Origin: Rhodohalobacter halophilus
Lineage (GTDB): Bacteria; Bacteroidota; Rhodothermia; Balneolales; Balneolaceae
Reading direction: 5' to 3'
Assembly (NCBI RefSeq): GCF_001715195.1
Contig: NZ_MDWE01000045.1
Span: forward strand, 1-56,114
Length of the DNA: 56,114 nucleotides
Part shown: positions 24,054-32,581 of the stretch, in pieces
How the letters are laid out: the number at the start of each line of letters is the position of its first letter
How positions within the stretch are numbered: the stretch's first letter is position 1
Notes under the pieces: generated by a model
Databases searched by the model: none
Told to the model about the DNA's origin: nothing
Seen by the model: the letters and a program-made list of their open reading frames with translations, nothing else
Position numbers and translations under genes: made by a program

Positions 24054-25298
24054 ATGGCACAAGCAGTGAAAAACATACCGGAAATCGATTTTGAGAAGAT
24101 CCGAAAGGATTTTCCGGTTCTTGAGCAGGAGGTCAACGGTAAAGCGTTGGTCTATCTTGACAATGCTGCGTCCAGCCAGATGCCTCTGCAGGTTGCCAGG
24201 CGCATCGATGATTACCATCGACACGAACACGCCAATGTGCATCGAGGTATTCACACGCTCAGCCAGAAAGCAACAGATGCATTTGAATTGACCCGAAAGA
24301 AAGTCAGGGATTTTATTCATGCAGATTCTGAGAATGAAATCGTCTATACCACCGGTACCACCGACTCGATCAACCTGGTAGCGAATAGCTATGGCGGTTC
24401 AGTTCTGAAGGAGGGAGACGAAATTATTCTCTCCGAGATGGAGCACCACGCTAATATTGTGCCTTGGCAGATGATTGCTGACCGTACCGGTGCCAATATC
24501 AAGATTATTCCGGTAACGGATTCCGGTGACCTGGATATGAATGCGTACAAATCCCTGCTGAGCAACAGAACAAAAATTGTAGCTGTGGTTCATGTCTCCA
24601 ATGCTCTTGGAACTGTAAATCCGGTTAAAGAGATCACGAAACTCGCTCATGAACAAGATGCTGTAGTATTGATCGACGGGGCACAATCGATTCCGCATCA
24701 AGCCATCGATGTGCAGGATATTGGATGCGACTTTTTCGCATTTTCTGCACATAAGATGTGCGGTCCCACAGGGTTTGGCATTCTGTACGGAAAAATGGAT
24801 CTGCTCGAACAGATGCCCCCATACAGAGGCGGCGGCGACATGATTGACAAAGTCTCATTTGAAGAGACTACATTTAATGTACCGCCATTTCGGTTTGAAG
24901 CCGGAACGCCTCCAATTTCGGCCGGTATCGGGCTGGGGTCTGCAATCGACTATTTGAACGGAATTGGAATGGATCATATCGCCCGGCGAGAAGAGCAGCT
25001 GGTAGATTACGCCGTACAGGAATTGAAAAAAATTGATGGGTTACGATTTATCGGTGATTCCGAAAAACGGGCCTCCGTCTGTTCATTTATAATTGAAGGA
25101 GTTCACGCAACGGATATTGGTACTATTTTGGACAAGCAGGGGATCGCCGTGAGAACGGGACACCATTGTGCGCAGCCGATTTTGAAACGTTTTAATGTTC
25201 CATCAACTGCAAGAGCTTCATTCTCTTTTTACAACACAGAAGAGGATGTTGACCGGCTTGTTGAAGGCGTCCGATATGCGAAGAGTTTTTTTGAGTAG
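24054..25298 (+). CDS. sufS: Cysteine desulfurase SufS
   Basis: A 414-aa group II cysteine desulfurase that supplies sulfur as persulfide. ATG 24054 (MAQAVKNIPEIDF) is preferred over an in-frame TTG six codons upstream. The PLP Lys is in FFAFSAHKMCGPTGFG, and the active Cys lies in the short loop RTGHHCAQPI as in SufS. The sulfur acceptor SufE or SufU is not encoded in the window. It is transcribed after two hairpins in the suf operon. Confidence 0.95.
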   Translation: MAQAVKNIPEIDFEKIRKDFPVLEQEVNGKALVYLDNAASSQMPLQVARRIDDYHRHEHANVHRGIHTLSQKATDAFELTRKKVRDFIHADSENEIVYTTGTTDSINLVANSYGGSVLKEGDEIILSEMEHHANIVPWQMIADRTGANIKIIPVTDSGDLDMNAYKSLLSNRTKIVAVVHVSNALGTVNPVKEITKLAHEQDAVVLIDGAQSIPHQAIDVQDIGCDFFAFSAHKMCGPTGFGILYGKMDLLEQMPPYRGGGDMIDKVSFEETTFNVPPFRFEAGTPPISAGIGLGSAIDYLNGIGMDHIARREEQLVDYAVQELKKIDGLRFIGDSEKRASVCSFIIEGVHATDIGTILDKQGIAVRTGHHCAQPILKRFNVPSTARASFSFYNTEEDVDRLVEGVRYAKSFFE

Positions 25299-25374
25299 TG
25301 TCTCATTTATATCTAAACCAATTTTAAATAATCTCTCTTTATAACCGTTTCCAATACAAAAAAGGTGATAAGTT

Positions 25375-25926
25375 ATGCCAAAGATTAAAGAAATAGAACG
25401 AACGCCAAATCCCGATGCCATGCGTTTTGTGTTGGGAGAACCTCTCACAAATGGTGTTACCAAATCTTTTGAGAATAGTGGAGAAGCTGAGCACGATGAA
25501 CTGGCTAAAGCGCTGTTTGATATTGAGCATGTGATCAATGTCTACTATGTGGACAAATATATTACTGTCACACAGGATGGAAATGCGGTTTGGTCTGAAC
25601 TGCTTCGTAAACTTGCCCCTCCAATCCGAGAGGCAAAACCTCAGATGGATCTGACGGAAGATGAAGAGGTTCACGCGACTAAAGAGGTACAGGATTCCGA
25701 CGACCCGCGACTTGTACAAATTAATCAAATGCTGGATGAACAGGTCCGGCCATACTTGCTTGCGGATGGCGGTGGATTGAAAGTACTTGGCCTCGATGGC
25801 AACAGGCTGAAAGTTCACTATCAGGGTGCATGCGGAACATGCCCTACGGCAACTTCAGGAACACTTTACGCCATCGAAAGCATGGTGAAACGAATCGATC
25901 CTGAAATTCAGGTGATATCCGTTTAG
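25375..25926 (+). CDS. NifU-family Fe-S carrier protein (Nfu)
   Basis: A 183-aa two-domain protein. The N-terminal Nfu_N-type domain (about 1-90) opens with ERTPNPDAMRFVLGEPL. The C-terminal NifU-like domain (about 112-183) carries C153-x-x-C156 (GACGTCPTATSGT), which binds a 4Fe-4S cluster for hand-over to targets. The acidic linker DLTEDEEVHATKEVQDSDD separates them. It follows sufS by 76 nt. Confidence 0.9.
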   Translation: MPKIKEIERTPNPDAMRFVLGEPLTNGVTKSFENSGEAEHDELAKALFDIEHVINVYYVDKYITVTQDGNAVWSELLRKLAPPIREAKPQMDLTEDEEVHATKEVQDSDDPRLVQINQMLDEQVRPYLLADGGGLKVLGLDGNRLKVHYQGACGTCPTATSGTLYAIESMVKRIDPEIQVISV

Positions 25927-25968
25927 AATTTAGTTGAAGTACGTTTTTCATAAAAAAGCAGGTAAACC

Positions 25969-26304
25969 ATGTCCATTTCAATCAGTGATCGTGCCGCAGA
26001 GCGAATCCATCAGATACGTAAAGAGCAGAGTATCTCTGAGAACACTCCTCTACGTGTATCCGTTGTGAGCGGAGGCTGCTCCGGTTTGACTTATGATCTC
26101 GATTTTGATTCTCAAAAGGAGATCACAAAAGAGGATAAGGAGTTTGAAGAGCACGGGATTAAAGTTGTAGTTGATACGAGAAGTTTTCTCTATCTGGCCG
26201 GAACACGGCTGGATTATACTGACGGGCTTGATGGACAGGGATTTCATTTTAACAATCCAAATGCCGTACGTAGTTGCTCCTGCGGAGAATCATTTTCACT
26301 TTAA
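25969..26304 (+). CDS. HesB/IscA/SufA-type Fe-S carrier
   Basis: A 111-aa A-type carrier with the three conserved cysteines C37 (VSGGCSGL), C103 and C105 (SCSCGESF) that bind iron or a cluster between subunits. Length and spacing match IscA/ErpA/SufA; which subtype it is cannot be told. It lies 42 nt behind nfu and belongs to the suf operon. Confidence 0.93.
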   Translation: MSISISDRAAERIHQIRKEQSISENTPLRVSVVSGGCSGLTYDLDFDSQKEITKEDKEFEEHGIKVVVDTRSFLYLAGTRLDYTDGLDGQGFHFNNPNAVRSCSCGESFSL

Positions 26305-26310
26305 AATCTT

Positions 26311-26369
26311 AGTAGCGGGTAGAAAGCATTAAGTACCTGCTTGCTACTTCTACTCCATCACCTGCTACT
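26311..26369. repeat. Imperfect palindrome between hesB and the DUF2480 gene
   Basis: AGTAGCGGGT (26311-26320) and ACCTGCTACT (26360-26369) pair imperfectly around an internal repeat of GTA/CTAC units. It looks like a dispersed intergenic repeat of the kind common in Bacteroidota rather than a terminator. Confidence 0.5.
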
Positions 26370-26384
26370 CAATATTTAACATTC

Positions 26385-26891
26385 ATGTCAGAAATCGTCA
26401 ACAAAGTAAAACAGTCTAAACTTGAAACCGTAGATCTGGAAAAGATTGCGGCAGGATTGAAAGTTTTTGAACTGGATATTAAGGAGTTTCTGTTTCAGGG
26501 CTTGATTTTGAAAGAGAAAGAGTATCGAGAACAGCTGGAAAAACACGACTGGACGCAATACAAGGATGGATTTTTGGCGGTGCACTGCTCCACAGATGCG
26601 ATTGTTCCTAAGTGGGCCTACATGCTCGTGGTTCAGCACGCGTATGAATATGCTGATGATATTCTATTTGGAAGCAGGGAAGAGGTTTTGGACGAGCTTC
26701 TTATCAGAAAATTATCTGATGTGGAGTGGGAGCAGTACCGGGATAAATTTGTACTGCTCAAAGGATGCAGCAAAATGGACATCAGCTCAGATGTTTATAT
26801 GGAAGCAACCAAACGGCTTATGCCCTACGTTAAAAAGTTGATGTATGGCGAAGCTTGCTCCAATGTTCCCATCTTCAGGCAGAAAAAGTAG
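26385..26891 (+). CDS. DUF2480-family protein
   Basis: A 168-aa protein that matches the Bacteroidota-specific DUF2480 family: KVFELDIKEFLFQGLILKEKEYREQLEKHDWTQY followed by CSTDAIVPKWAYMLV. Two further cysteines (KGCSK and GEACSNVP) lie near the C-terminus. It has no transmembrane segment. The family is often found beside suf genes, which suggests a part in Fe-S metabolism, but the biochemistry is unknown. It converges on the permease gene with only 5 nt between the two stops. Confidence 0.85.
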   Translation: MSEIVNKVKQSKLETVDLEKIAAGLKVFELDIKEFLFQGLILKEKEYREQLEKHDWTQYKDGFLAVHCSTDAIVPKWAYMLVVQHAYEYADDILFGSREEVLDELLIRKLSDVEWEQYRDKFVLLKGCSKMDISSDVYMEATKRLMPYVKKLMYGEACSNVPIFRQKK

Positions 26892-26896
26892 CATAT

Positions 26897-28609
26897 TTAC
26901 GACTTTCCGTCATCCGACATTTTTCTGGTTTTGGCGATAGAGCGGCTTAATATGATGACGGGAACCAATCCCACCAGAATTATGGCCAGCGCCGCGCCAG
27001 ACGACTCTGCAAGCCTCTCGTCGGATGCCAGCCTGTAAACCTGTACGGCCAGCGTGTCAAAGTTGAATGGGCGCACAATCAGTGTTGCCGGGAGCTCTTT
27101 GATTACGTCTACCACAACCAGCATGATGGCGGCGAACAGACTGCCGGACATCATAGGCATGTGAATTTTCCGGAGAATCTTTCCAAAACTGTACCCCATC
27201 CCTTCGGCGGCTTCATCCATGTTATGGGTGATTTTTCCGAGACTCGCTTCAACGGTATTATAAGCAACCGCTAAAAATCGCACTACATAAGCAAAAATGA
27301 GGGCGAATATGGTGCCGCTGAGAATGAGTCCTGATGAGATGCCGACATTTTCCCGAAGCCAGCTATCAATGCTGTTATCAACCCAGCCAAAAGGAATGAG
27401 TATACCCACTGCAATGACAGATCCCGGTATGGCATAACCCATCGATCCGATTCTGGTTGAGATTTTAGTCAGGTAGTTCGGATTGAGACGAACACCGTAT
27501 GCCATAATCAATGCAACCAACAGGGCAAAAATTCCGGCAATGGATGCAACCATGATGGTATTGATGCTAAATTGAATAAACCGGGAATCAACAGCCTTAC
27601 TGAAGTTGGAGATCATCATTTCAGTTAAAATGGCCACGGGTATAAAAAATCCAATCAAAACCGTAAGTGAACAGAATAGAGTAGCACCCCAGGCTTTCCA
27701 TCCCTTCAGGTTATATACCGAGAGTCGTTTGAAACGGCCGGTGCCACCTTGTTGAATGTTGATTTTACTCCTGCTGAGCCGTTCAATCAGGATGAGGAAT
27801 AGGATAAATAGTAACAGGAAACCGGAGAGTTGGGCTGCTGCGGCTCGTTCCCCTAAACCGAACCACGTTCGGTAGATACCTGTTGTAAAGGTTTGTACTC
27901 CAAAATAATCAACTGTACCGAAGTCGTTTAATGTTTCCATCAGAGCAAGAGCCATTCCGGCGGCAATGGATGGCCGTGCCAATGGCAGTGCGATTTTGTA
28001 GAAGCTCTGCAAAGGAGTTGCTCCCAGGCTTCGGCTCGCTTCAAGGAGGGAGGAGGACTGTTCCAAAAATGCCGCCCTTGTGAGCAGATAGACATAAGGG
28101 AAAAAGACGAATGACATCATAATAATGGCGCCGCCTATAGAACGAACATTTGGGAAATAGTAATCGCCGAGGCCCCATCCGGTAAGATCCCTGAGCAGCG
28201 ACTGTAACGGCCCGGTGTAGGTCAGAAAATCGGTGTAGGTGTATGCCATCAGGTATGCGGGAACAGCCATGGGGAGAATCAACATCCAGTTGAACCATTT
28301 GCTGCCGGGAAACCGGCACATGGTTACCAGCCAGGCGGAACCGACTCCAATAATGAAAACTCCCGTTCCTACACCGACCATCAGCAGAAACGAATTTTTT
28401 ACATACTCCGGCAGCACAGTGGAAGCAAGGTGTTGCCAGATATCGCCGCTTGGAATAAATATATTGGCTGCAACGGTTACGATCGGGATTGAAACCAGAA
28501 GAGCGATGATAACGGTCCAGATATTCCACCATCCGGAGCCTGAGCCATTTGAGGTTTTACTGTTAAACAGTCGGTTTTTTTTTGTCAACTCAATCAGATT
28601 CTGAATCAT
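26897..28609 (-). CDS. Fe3+-type ABC transporter permease (FbpB-like)
   Basis: A 570-aa inner-membrane protein with about twelve helices and two binding-protein-dependent permease domains in one chain, the layout of ferric-iron permeases (FbpB/SfuB). The first domain has the EAA loop EASRSLGATPLQSFYKIALPLARPSI, the second EAAEGMGYSFGKILRKIHMPMM. The binding protein and ATPase are not in the window. The start overlaps the upstream oxidoreductase stop (ATGA), so the pair is co-transcribed. Substrate assignment is by family only; thiamine or other permeases share this layout. Confidence 0.85.
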   Translation of the reverse strand: MIQNLIELTKKNRLFNSKTSNGSGSGWWNIWTVIIALLVSIPIVTVAANIFIPSGDIWQHLASTVLPEYVKNSFLLMVGVGTGVFIIGVGSAWLVTMCRFPGSKWFNWMLILPMAVPAYLMAYTYTDFLTYTGPLQSLLRDLTGWGLGDYYFPNVRSIGGAIIMMSFVFFPYVYLLTRAAFLEQSSSLLEASRSLGATPLQSFYKIALPLARPSIAAGMALALMETLNDFGTVDYFGVQTFTTGIYRTWFGLGERAAAAQLSGFLLLFILFLILIERLSRSKINIQQGGTGRFKRLSVYNLKGWKAWGATLFCSLTVLIGFFIPVAILTEMMISNFSKAVDSRFIQFSINTIMVASIAGIFALLVALIMAYGVRLNPNYLTKISTRIGSMGYAIPGSVIAVGILIPFGWVDNSIDSWLRENVGISSGLILSGTIFALIFAYVVRFLAVAYNTVEASLGKITHNMDEAAEGMGYSFGKILRKIHMPMMSGSLFAAIMLVVVDVIKELPATLIVRPFNFDTLAVQVYRLASDERLAESSGAALAIILVGLVPVIILSRSIAKTRKMSDDGKS

Positions 28610-30066
28610 ATACTAAACGCCCAATCCGACTTTGTTTTTTCAAATTCATGTTTTAATACAGCATTGGCCGCGTGGTAACCGCACATTCCATGCACACCGC
28701 CACCCGGAGGAGTGGATGATGAACAGAAGTAGAGTCCCTGAGATGGAATTTTATACGGATTGATCAGGCTTACGGGCCGTGAAAACAGTTGAGAGATATC
28801 CTGGCGTCCTCCATTGATATCGCCGCCTACATAGTTCTCATTGTATGTTTCAAAATCAGCGGTATTCATGGTTACTTTGGAATCTATAACATCCCGAAAT
28901 CCGGGCGCAAACCGCTCAATTTGATCCTCAATTTGATTAGTCATATCTCTTTTTGAGCCATTTGGAACGTGGCAATAAGCCCAAAGGGTGTGTCTGTCAT
29001 CAGGAGTTCTGCTGTCGTCGAACAGACTCTGCTGGGCAACCAACACAAACGGATTTTCAGAGTGAACGCCTTCCGATATCTCTTTTTCAGATGCAGCAAT
29101 TTCCTCAAATGTGCCGCCTAAGTGAACCGTTCCTGCTTTTGCACAGTTTGGGTCACTCCAAGGGACAGGTTCTTTTAGAATGTAATCGACTTTAAATACA
29201 CCTGAACCGTAGGTGAAACCTTCCAATTTTCTTCGATAGGATGGCGGCAATTTATCCCCGGCAATTCGTGCAACCTGCAACGGAGTCAAATCAAACAGAA
29301 CCGCCTTGGATTCGGGCAGTTGGTTAAGATTTTTAATTCTGTGACCGGTCTCGATCTCACCTCCAAGCAACTCAAAATAGGATGTCATAGCGTTTGCTAT
29401 CATCTGTGAACCACCTTTTGGCAGAGGCCATCCGCCGGTGTGTGCTGCTGCGTAAAAAACCAATCCGATAGCAGTTGTAGCCGGTAAATTGAGAGGCAGA
29501 ATGCTATGAGCGGCCATTCCGGCAAAGAGTGCCTTCGACTTTACTGTTTTAAAATATTTTTGAAAGATGGAAGCCGGCAGTAGACCTTTCAAACCAAAGG
29601 ATGCCATTGCCAGAGGGTTTCTCGGTATAGATAGTGGTCCCAGAAAATCCTTCGTCAATCCATCCCAATGATCCACAATCGGTTCAACAATCGATCGATA
29701 CCGATTTTCATCTTGGTTTAATAGAAAAGCTGTTTCGAACAGATCTCGGCTCAAAAGTGCTGCTTCCCCGCAATCCAGGGGATGCGCAGCGGCAAAATCA
29801 GGGTGAATCCATTCAAGGCCGTGTGCTTCAAGCGGGAGCTTTTTTAAAAACGGTGAGGAAGCGGCCATTGGATGAATGGCAGAGCAGATATCGTGTTTAC
29901 AACCATCGGACATTAGCTCTTTGGTTCTCATGCCGCCGCCAACGGTTTTTTCTGCTTCAATAATTTTTACCCGTAAACCTTCCAGTGACAAACGAATTCC
30001 TGCAGCCAACCCATTTGGACCGGAGCCGATTATTACTGCGTCGTATTTTTGGTTTGCTGAACTCAA
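28606..30066 (-). CDS. CrtI/PYROXD2-type FAD-dependent oxidoreductase
   Basis: A 486-aa flavoprotein of the phytoene-desaturase superfamily. The N-terminal motif VIIGSGPNGLAAGIRLSLEG is followed by an acidic residue for FAD (IIEAEKTVGGGMRTKEL). The C-terminal FAD motif is YFCSSSTPPGGGVHGMCGYHAANAVL. The PPGGGVHGMCG form is that of CrtO/PYROXD2-like enzymes rather than carotenoid desaturases. No carotenoid genes are nearby, so the substrate is open. It is co-transcribed with the permease. A second member of the same superfamily is at 43178. Confidence 0.85.
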   Translation of the reverse strand: MSSANQKYDAVIIGSGPNGLAAGIRLSLEGLRVKIIEAEKTVGGGMRTKELMSDGCKHDICSAIHPMAASSPFLKKLPLEAHGLEWIHPDFAAAHPLDCGEAALLSRDLFETAFLLNQDENRYRSIVEPIVDHWDGLTKDFLGPLSIPRNPLAMASFGLKGLLPASIFQKYFKTVKSKALFAGMAAHSILPLNLPATTAIGLVFYAAAHTGGWPLPKGGSQMIANAMTSYFELLGGEIETGHRIKNLNQLPESKAVLFDLTPLQVARIAGDKLPPSYRRKLEGFTYGSGVFKVDYILKEPVPWSDPNCAKAGTVHLGGTFEEIAASEKEISEGVHSENPFVLVAQQSLFDDSRTPDDRHTLWAYCHVPNGSKRDMTNQIEDQIERFAPGFRDVIDSKVTMNTADFETYNENYVGGDINGGRQDISQLFSRPVSLINPYKIPSQGLYFCSSSTPPGGGVHGMCGYHAANAVLKHEFEKTKSDWAFSI

Positions 30067-30258
30067 CGGATGAATTTTTATTCAATCTAAATAGATACTC
30101 TAAAGGTAAGCAAACTACACTCAAACCTGAAGTGAAATGAGAGCCTGATTGGACTGAATATGGATTGAATAGAATCAAAGATTGCAGATCAAACGTTTGT
30201 CTTGAGCTTGCGTCTAAACAGTAGATGAACTTCTCATATTAACCGATAGGTATAAGCC

Positions 30259-30942
30259 ATGAAAAAAACAGGAATCGTGATCATTGTACTCAGTCTGTTT
30301 GTAATTACCTCACAAGCACAAAATATGCAGGGACAACATTCCATGATGAGCAGTCCGGGAATTCAGCAAATCGTTGTTATGTATGGCGATCAGCTGGATA
30401 TAACAGATGATCAGCTATCTGAAATTATAGCAAAGCAGCTTGAATATCGTGAAACGATGCGCAATGCCCGCATGCAGTCAAATCGAGCAAACCGTGGTCA
30501 GCAAGAGCAGCAGGGTGAAAATTACCGGGCACAGCACAGTCAATCCATTCTGCGTTCAGTTTTAACTGAGAGTCAGATGGGTAAACTGAATGAACTGATG
30601 AAAGATCGCGCAAATTTCTCACACCGTTATACAACTATTCGTCACAAGGAGATCGTGGACAGAAGCGGATTAGAAGGTGAAAAGAGAGATGCAGTACTGG
30701 AGATGATGAATCGACATGCGGAACAGAGGAAAGAGCTTCAACTTCAAAGAATTGAAAATCCTCAATCAATGAGCGCCGATGATCGCCGTCAGATGATGAA
30801 CACAATGCGTGATGATATGCAGGAACTCCGTTCAATCTTAACAGTGGAGGAATACGAAAATTTAATGCAATTTATGGGGCGAGGGCAGGATCGGCCAAAC
30901 AGTCGCATGAACCAAAGACCGAATAACCGTCGCCAGAACTGA
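30259..30942 (+). CDS. Periplasmic Spy/CpxP-like protein
   Basis: A 227-aa secreted protein with a signal peptide (hydrophobic 5-17, cut after SQAQ) and a long, almost fully helical body rich in Gln, Met, Arg and Glu. Repeated LTxxQ-like segments (DITDDQLSEI, LTESQMGKLNEL, LTVEEYENLMQ) are the hallmark of the Spy/CpxP/ZraP family of envelope chaperones and sensors. The tail (RPNSRMNQRPNNRRQN) is low-complexity. It lies 35 nt upstream of an ECF sigma-factor gene, suggesting an envelope-stress module. Confidence 0.75.
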   Translation: MKKTGIVIIVLSLFVITSQAQNMQGQHSMMSSPGIQQIVVMYGDQLDITDDQLSEIIAKQLEYRETMRNARMQSNRANRGQQEQQGENYRAQHSQSILRSVLTESQMGKLNELMKDRANFSHRYTTIRHKEIVDRSGLEGEKRDAVLEMMNRHAEQRKELQLQRIENPQSMSADDRRQMMNTMRDDMQELRSILTVEEYENLMQFMGRGQDRPNSRMNQRPNNRRQN

Positions 30943-30977
30943 TAAGTTAAAATAAGCCTCAGCACGGTGTAGAATTG

Positions 30978-31493
30978 ATGGGCATTACAGATGATTTTAA
31001 AAAAGAGTTACCCAGGCTCTATCCAAGGCTCCATCGTGCAATGAGTGCTTATTTGGCGGGAAGTGATCTTGATCCTGAAGACATTACACAGGAGGCATTT
31101 CTGAAAGCGTATCGATCGGTCGGCAAGTTTAAAGGAGAATCGGGATTTTACACCTGGATATACTCCATCGCCAGAAATCTTTGTATTGATCATTTCAGAA
31201 AGCAGAAAAATGAACCCGATAAAAGCTCGATACCGGTTGATGAGTTTGAAATTGAATCAGATGAGTTTAAATCGGCAGATAAACGTGAAGAGATACTGCT
31301 GCTTCGGAAGGCGATTGCTCAACTTCCGGAACTGTTACGAACAGTGGTAATTATGAAAACCGTGGATGGACTTACCTATCCGGAAATTTCCGAAATACTG
31401 GATGTAAATGAACAGACAATTAAAAACAGAATGTTCCGTGCACGTAAAGAGCTGGCAGGTATATTGAAAAAAATGGGAGTGGATCAGATATGA
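30978..31493 (+). CDS. ECF RNA polymerase sigma factor
   Basis: ATG 30978 gives 171 aa; a TTG one codon earlier is less likely. Region 2 runs from about 20 to 85 with DPEDITQEAFLKAYRSVGKFKGESGFYTWIYSIARNLCIDHFRK, and region 4 (about 115-165) has LPELLRTVVIMKTVDGLTYPEISEILDVNEQTIKNRMFRARKEL. Group by layout: SigE/SigW-like ECF. The next gene overlaps it by ATGA and encodes a single-pass protein, its likely anti-sigma factor. Confidence 0.95.
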   Translation: MGITDDFKKELPRLYPRLHRAMSAYLAGSDLDPEDITQEAFLKAYRSVGKFKGESGFYTWIYSIARNLCIDHFRKQKNEPDKSSIPVDEFEIESDEFKSADKREEILLLRKAIAQLPELLRTVVIMKTVDGLTYPEISEILDVNEQTIKNRMFRARKELAGILKKMGVDQI

Positions 31494-31957
31494 AACTGTA
31501 TGACATGAATGAACAAAACGAGCGGAAAAAGCTGGAACTGATGATCAACCGGGCTGCTGACGGTGAGCTCACTGAGCAGGAGATATCAACTCTTAATCAA
31601 CAGCTTCAGGGGTATCCCGACCTGTTGGAGAATTATCATGACATTCTCGCCTTACCGGATCTGAAGAGCGCGTATGACAGGATTAATATTCACCCTTCCG
31701 ATTATCAGACAAAAATCGATCGACTCATCAGCCGAATGGAAGAGGATGGTCTGAAGAACTTTGCGGAGGCATCCATTTTCTGGTTCAAACGTTATGCGTT
31801 TGCAGCTTCTGTTGCTGCGTTAGCCCTTGTATCGGGGTTCTATTTAATAACGGACAATACAGGTGATAATGAAATGGCTGTGGAGCAGCTACTCTATCCC
31901 GACGATGGGGGCGATGCCGAAACCTATGTACTCTATCTCAACGAATATTTTGATTGA
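31490..31957 (+). CDS. Putative anti-sigma factor
   Basis: A 155-aa protein. The N-terminal half is cytoplasmic and acidic (NRAADGELTEQEISTLNQQLQ, the short helical segment often seen in anti-sigma domains). One transmembrane helix lies at about 104-120 (RYAFAASVAALALVSGFYL), and a 30-residue acidic periplasmic tail follows. There is no zinc motif (HxxxCxxC), so it is not a canonical ZAS. Overlap with the sigma gene (ATGA) makes an anti-sigma role the best inference. Confidence 0.75.
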   Translation: MKLYDMNEQNERKKLELMINRAADGELTEQEISTLNQQLQGYPDLLENYHDILALPDLKSAYDRINIHPSDYQTKIDRLISRMEEDGLKNFAEASIFWFKRYAFAASVAALALVSGFYLITDNTGDNEMAVEQLLYPDDGGDAETYVLYLNEYFD

Positions 31958-31959
31958 TT

Positions 31960-32436
31960 ATGCTCATGAATACTAAAACAAAAGTTATACTCTCATTTAT
32001 TACAGTGTTTTTGCTGGGCGGCATTTCCGGCTATCTGGTTCGGGATACACTTTTAGTAAAGGAACAGTATGCCCATAGCGAAAGGTTTTCCGGGAATGAA
32101 GACAGGAACGGCACTCGGTTCGAGAATGAACAGGAGAGGCGAGAACATCGACAACGGATGCGGGAACGCGCACAAAATCGCCTTATTGAATATCTAAGTC
32201 TCGAGGAGAATCAACAGGAGGAGTTTTTCTCACTTTTGCACACCTACCACACCGATATTCGAGACTCGGTTCGAACCATTCGTGATCTTGAGGATTCATT
32301 TATTCGAGAACATTATGATGAGTTCAAAATAGATCTGTCTGACCTTCTAAATCAGCAGCAACTGAATAGAATGGATCGATTTTTTCATCCCGATTCAGTC
32401 CGGTATAACAGAGCAAACAGAGATCACAGAAATTAA
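31960..32436 (+). CDS. Membrane-anchored Spy/CnrX-like sensor protein
   Basis: ATG 31960 is chosen over a TTG two codons before; MNTKTK at 31966 is another option. It has an N-terminal signal anchor (KVILSFITVFLLGGISGYLV) without a clear cleavage site. A helical periplasmic domain follows, rich in Arg and Glu, with segments YLSLEENQQEEFFSLLHTYHTDI and DLSDLLNQQQLNRMDRFF (Spy/CnrX family pattern). Several His (H in YAHSE, LHTY, YHTD, EHYDEF) could bind metal. In the CnrYXH system a CnrX-type protein controls the anti-sigma factor, and the same layout is seen here. Confidence 0.7.
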   Translation: MLMNTKTKVILSFITVFLLGGISGYLVRDTLLVKEQYAHSERFSGNEDRNGTRFENEQERREHRQRMRERAQNRLIEYLSLEENQQEEFFSLLHTYHTDIRDSVRTIRDLEDSFIREHYDEFKIDLSDLLNQQQLNRMDRFFHPDSVRYNRANRDHRN

Positions 32437-32492
32437 ACCACCCTCATAAGAGCTGATTCCACACAAAATCATATTCAATTTTTCTGCTTCGA

Positions 32493-32506
32493 TGTAAACG
32501 CTTACA
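32493..32506. promoter_or_regulatory. LacI/CRE-type operator before the GH13 gene
   Basis: TGTAAACGCTTACA matches the catabolite-responsive consensus TGWAANCGNTNWCA at every position. Such 14-bp palindromes are read by LacI/GalR-family regulators (CcpA, MalR, SusR-like proteins use others). It lies 76 nt upstream of the GH13 start codon, in the only intergenic region that could drive the amylase-transporter pair. The regulator is not in the window. Confidence 0.75.
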
Positions 32507-32581
32507 TTGTTATATAAAACAGATCATCCGGAGACTGTTTGCCGGTCTGTTTAATTGACAATTTTTGAAAAAAAACACGAT

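Noticed and set aside
22365-24320. Long minus-strand ORFs inside the suf genes
   Set aside because: They mirror the codon structure of sufCDS on the opposite strand and show no domain features.
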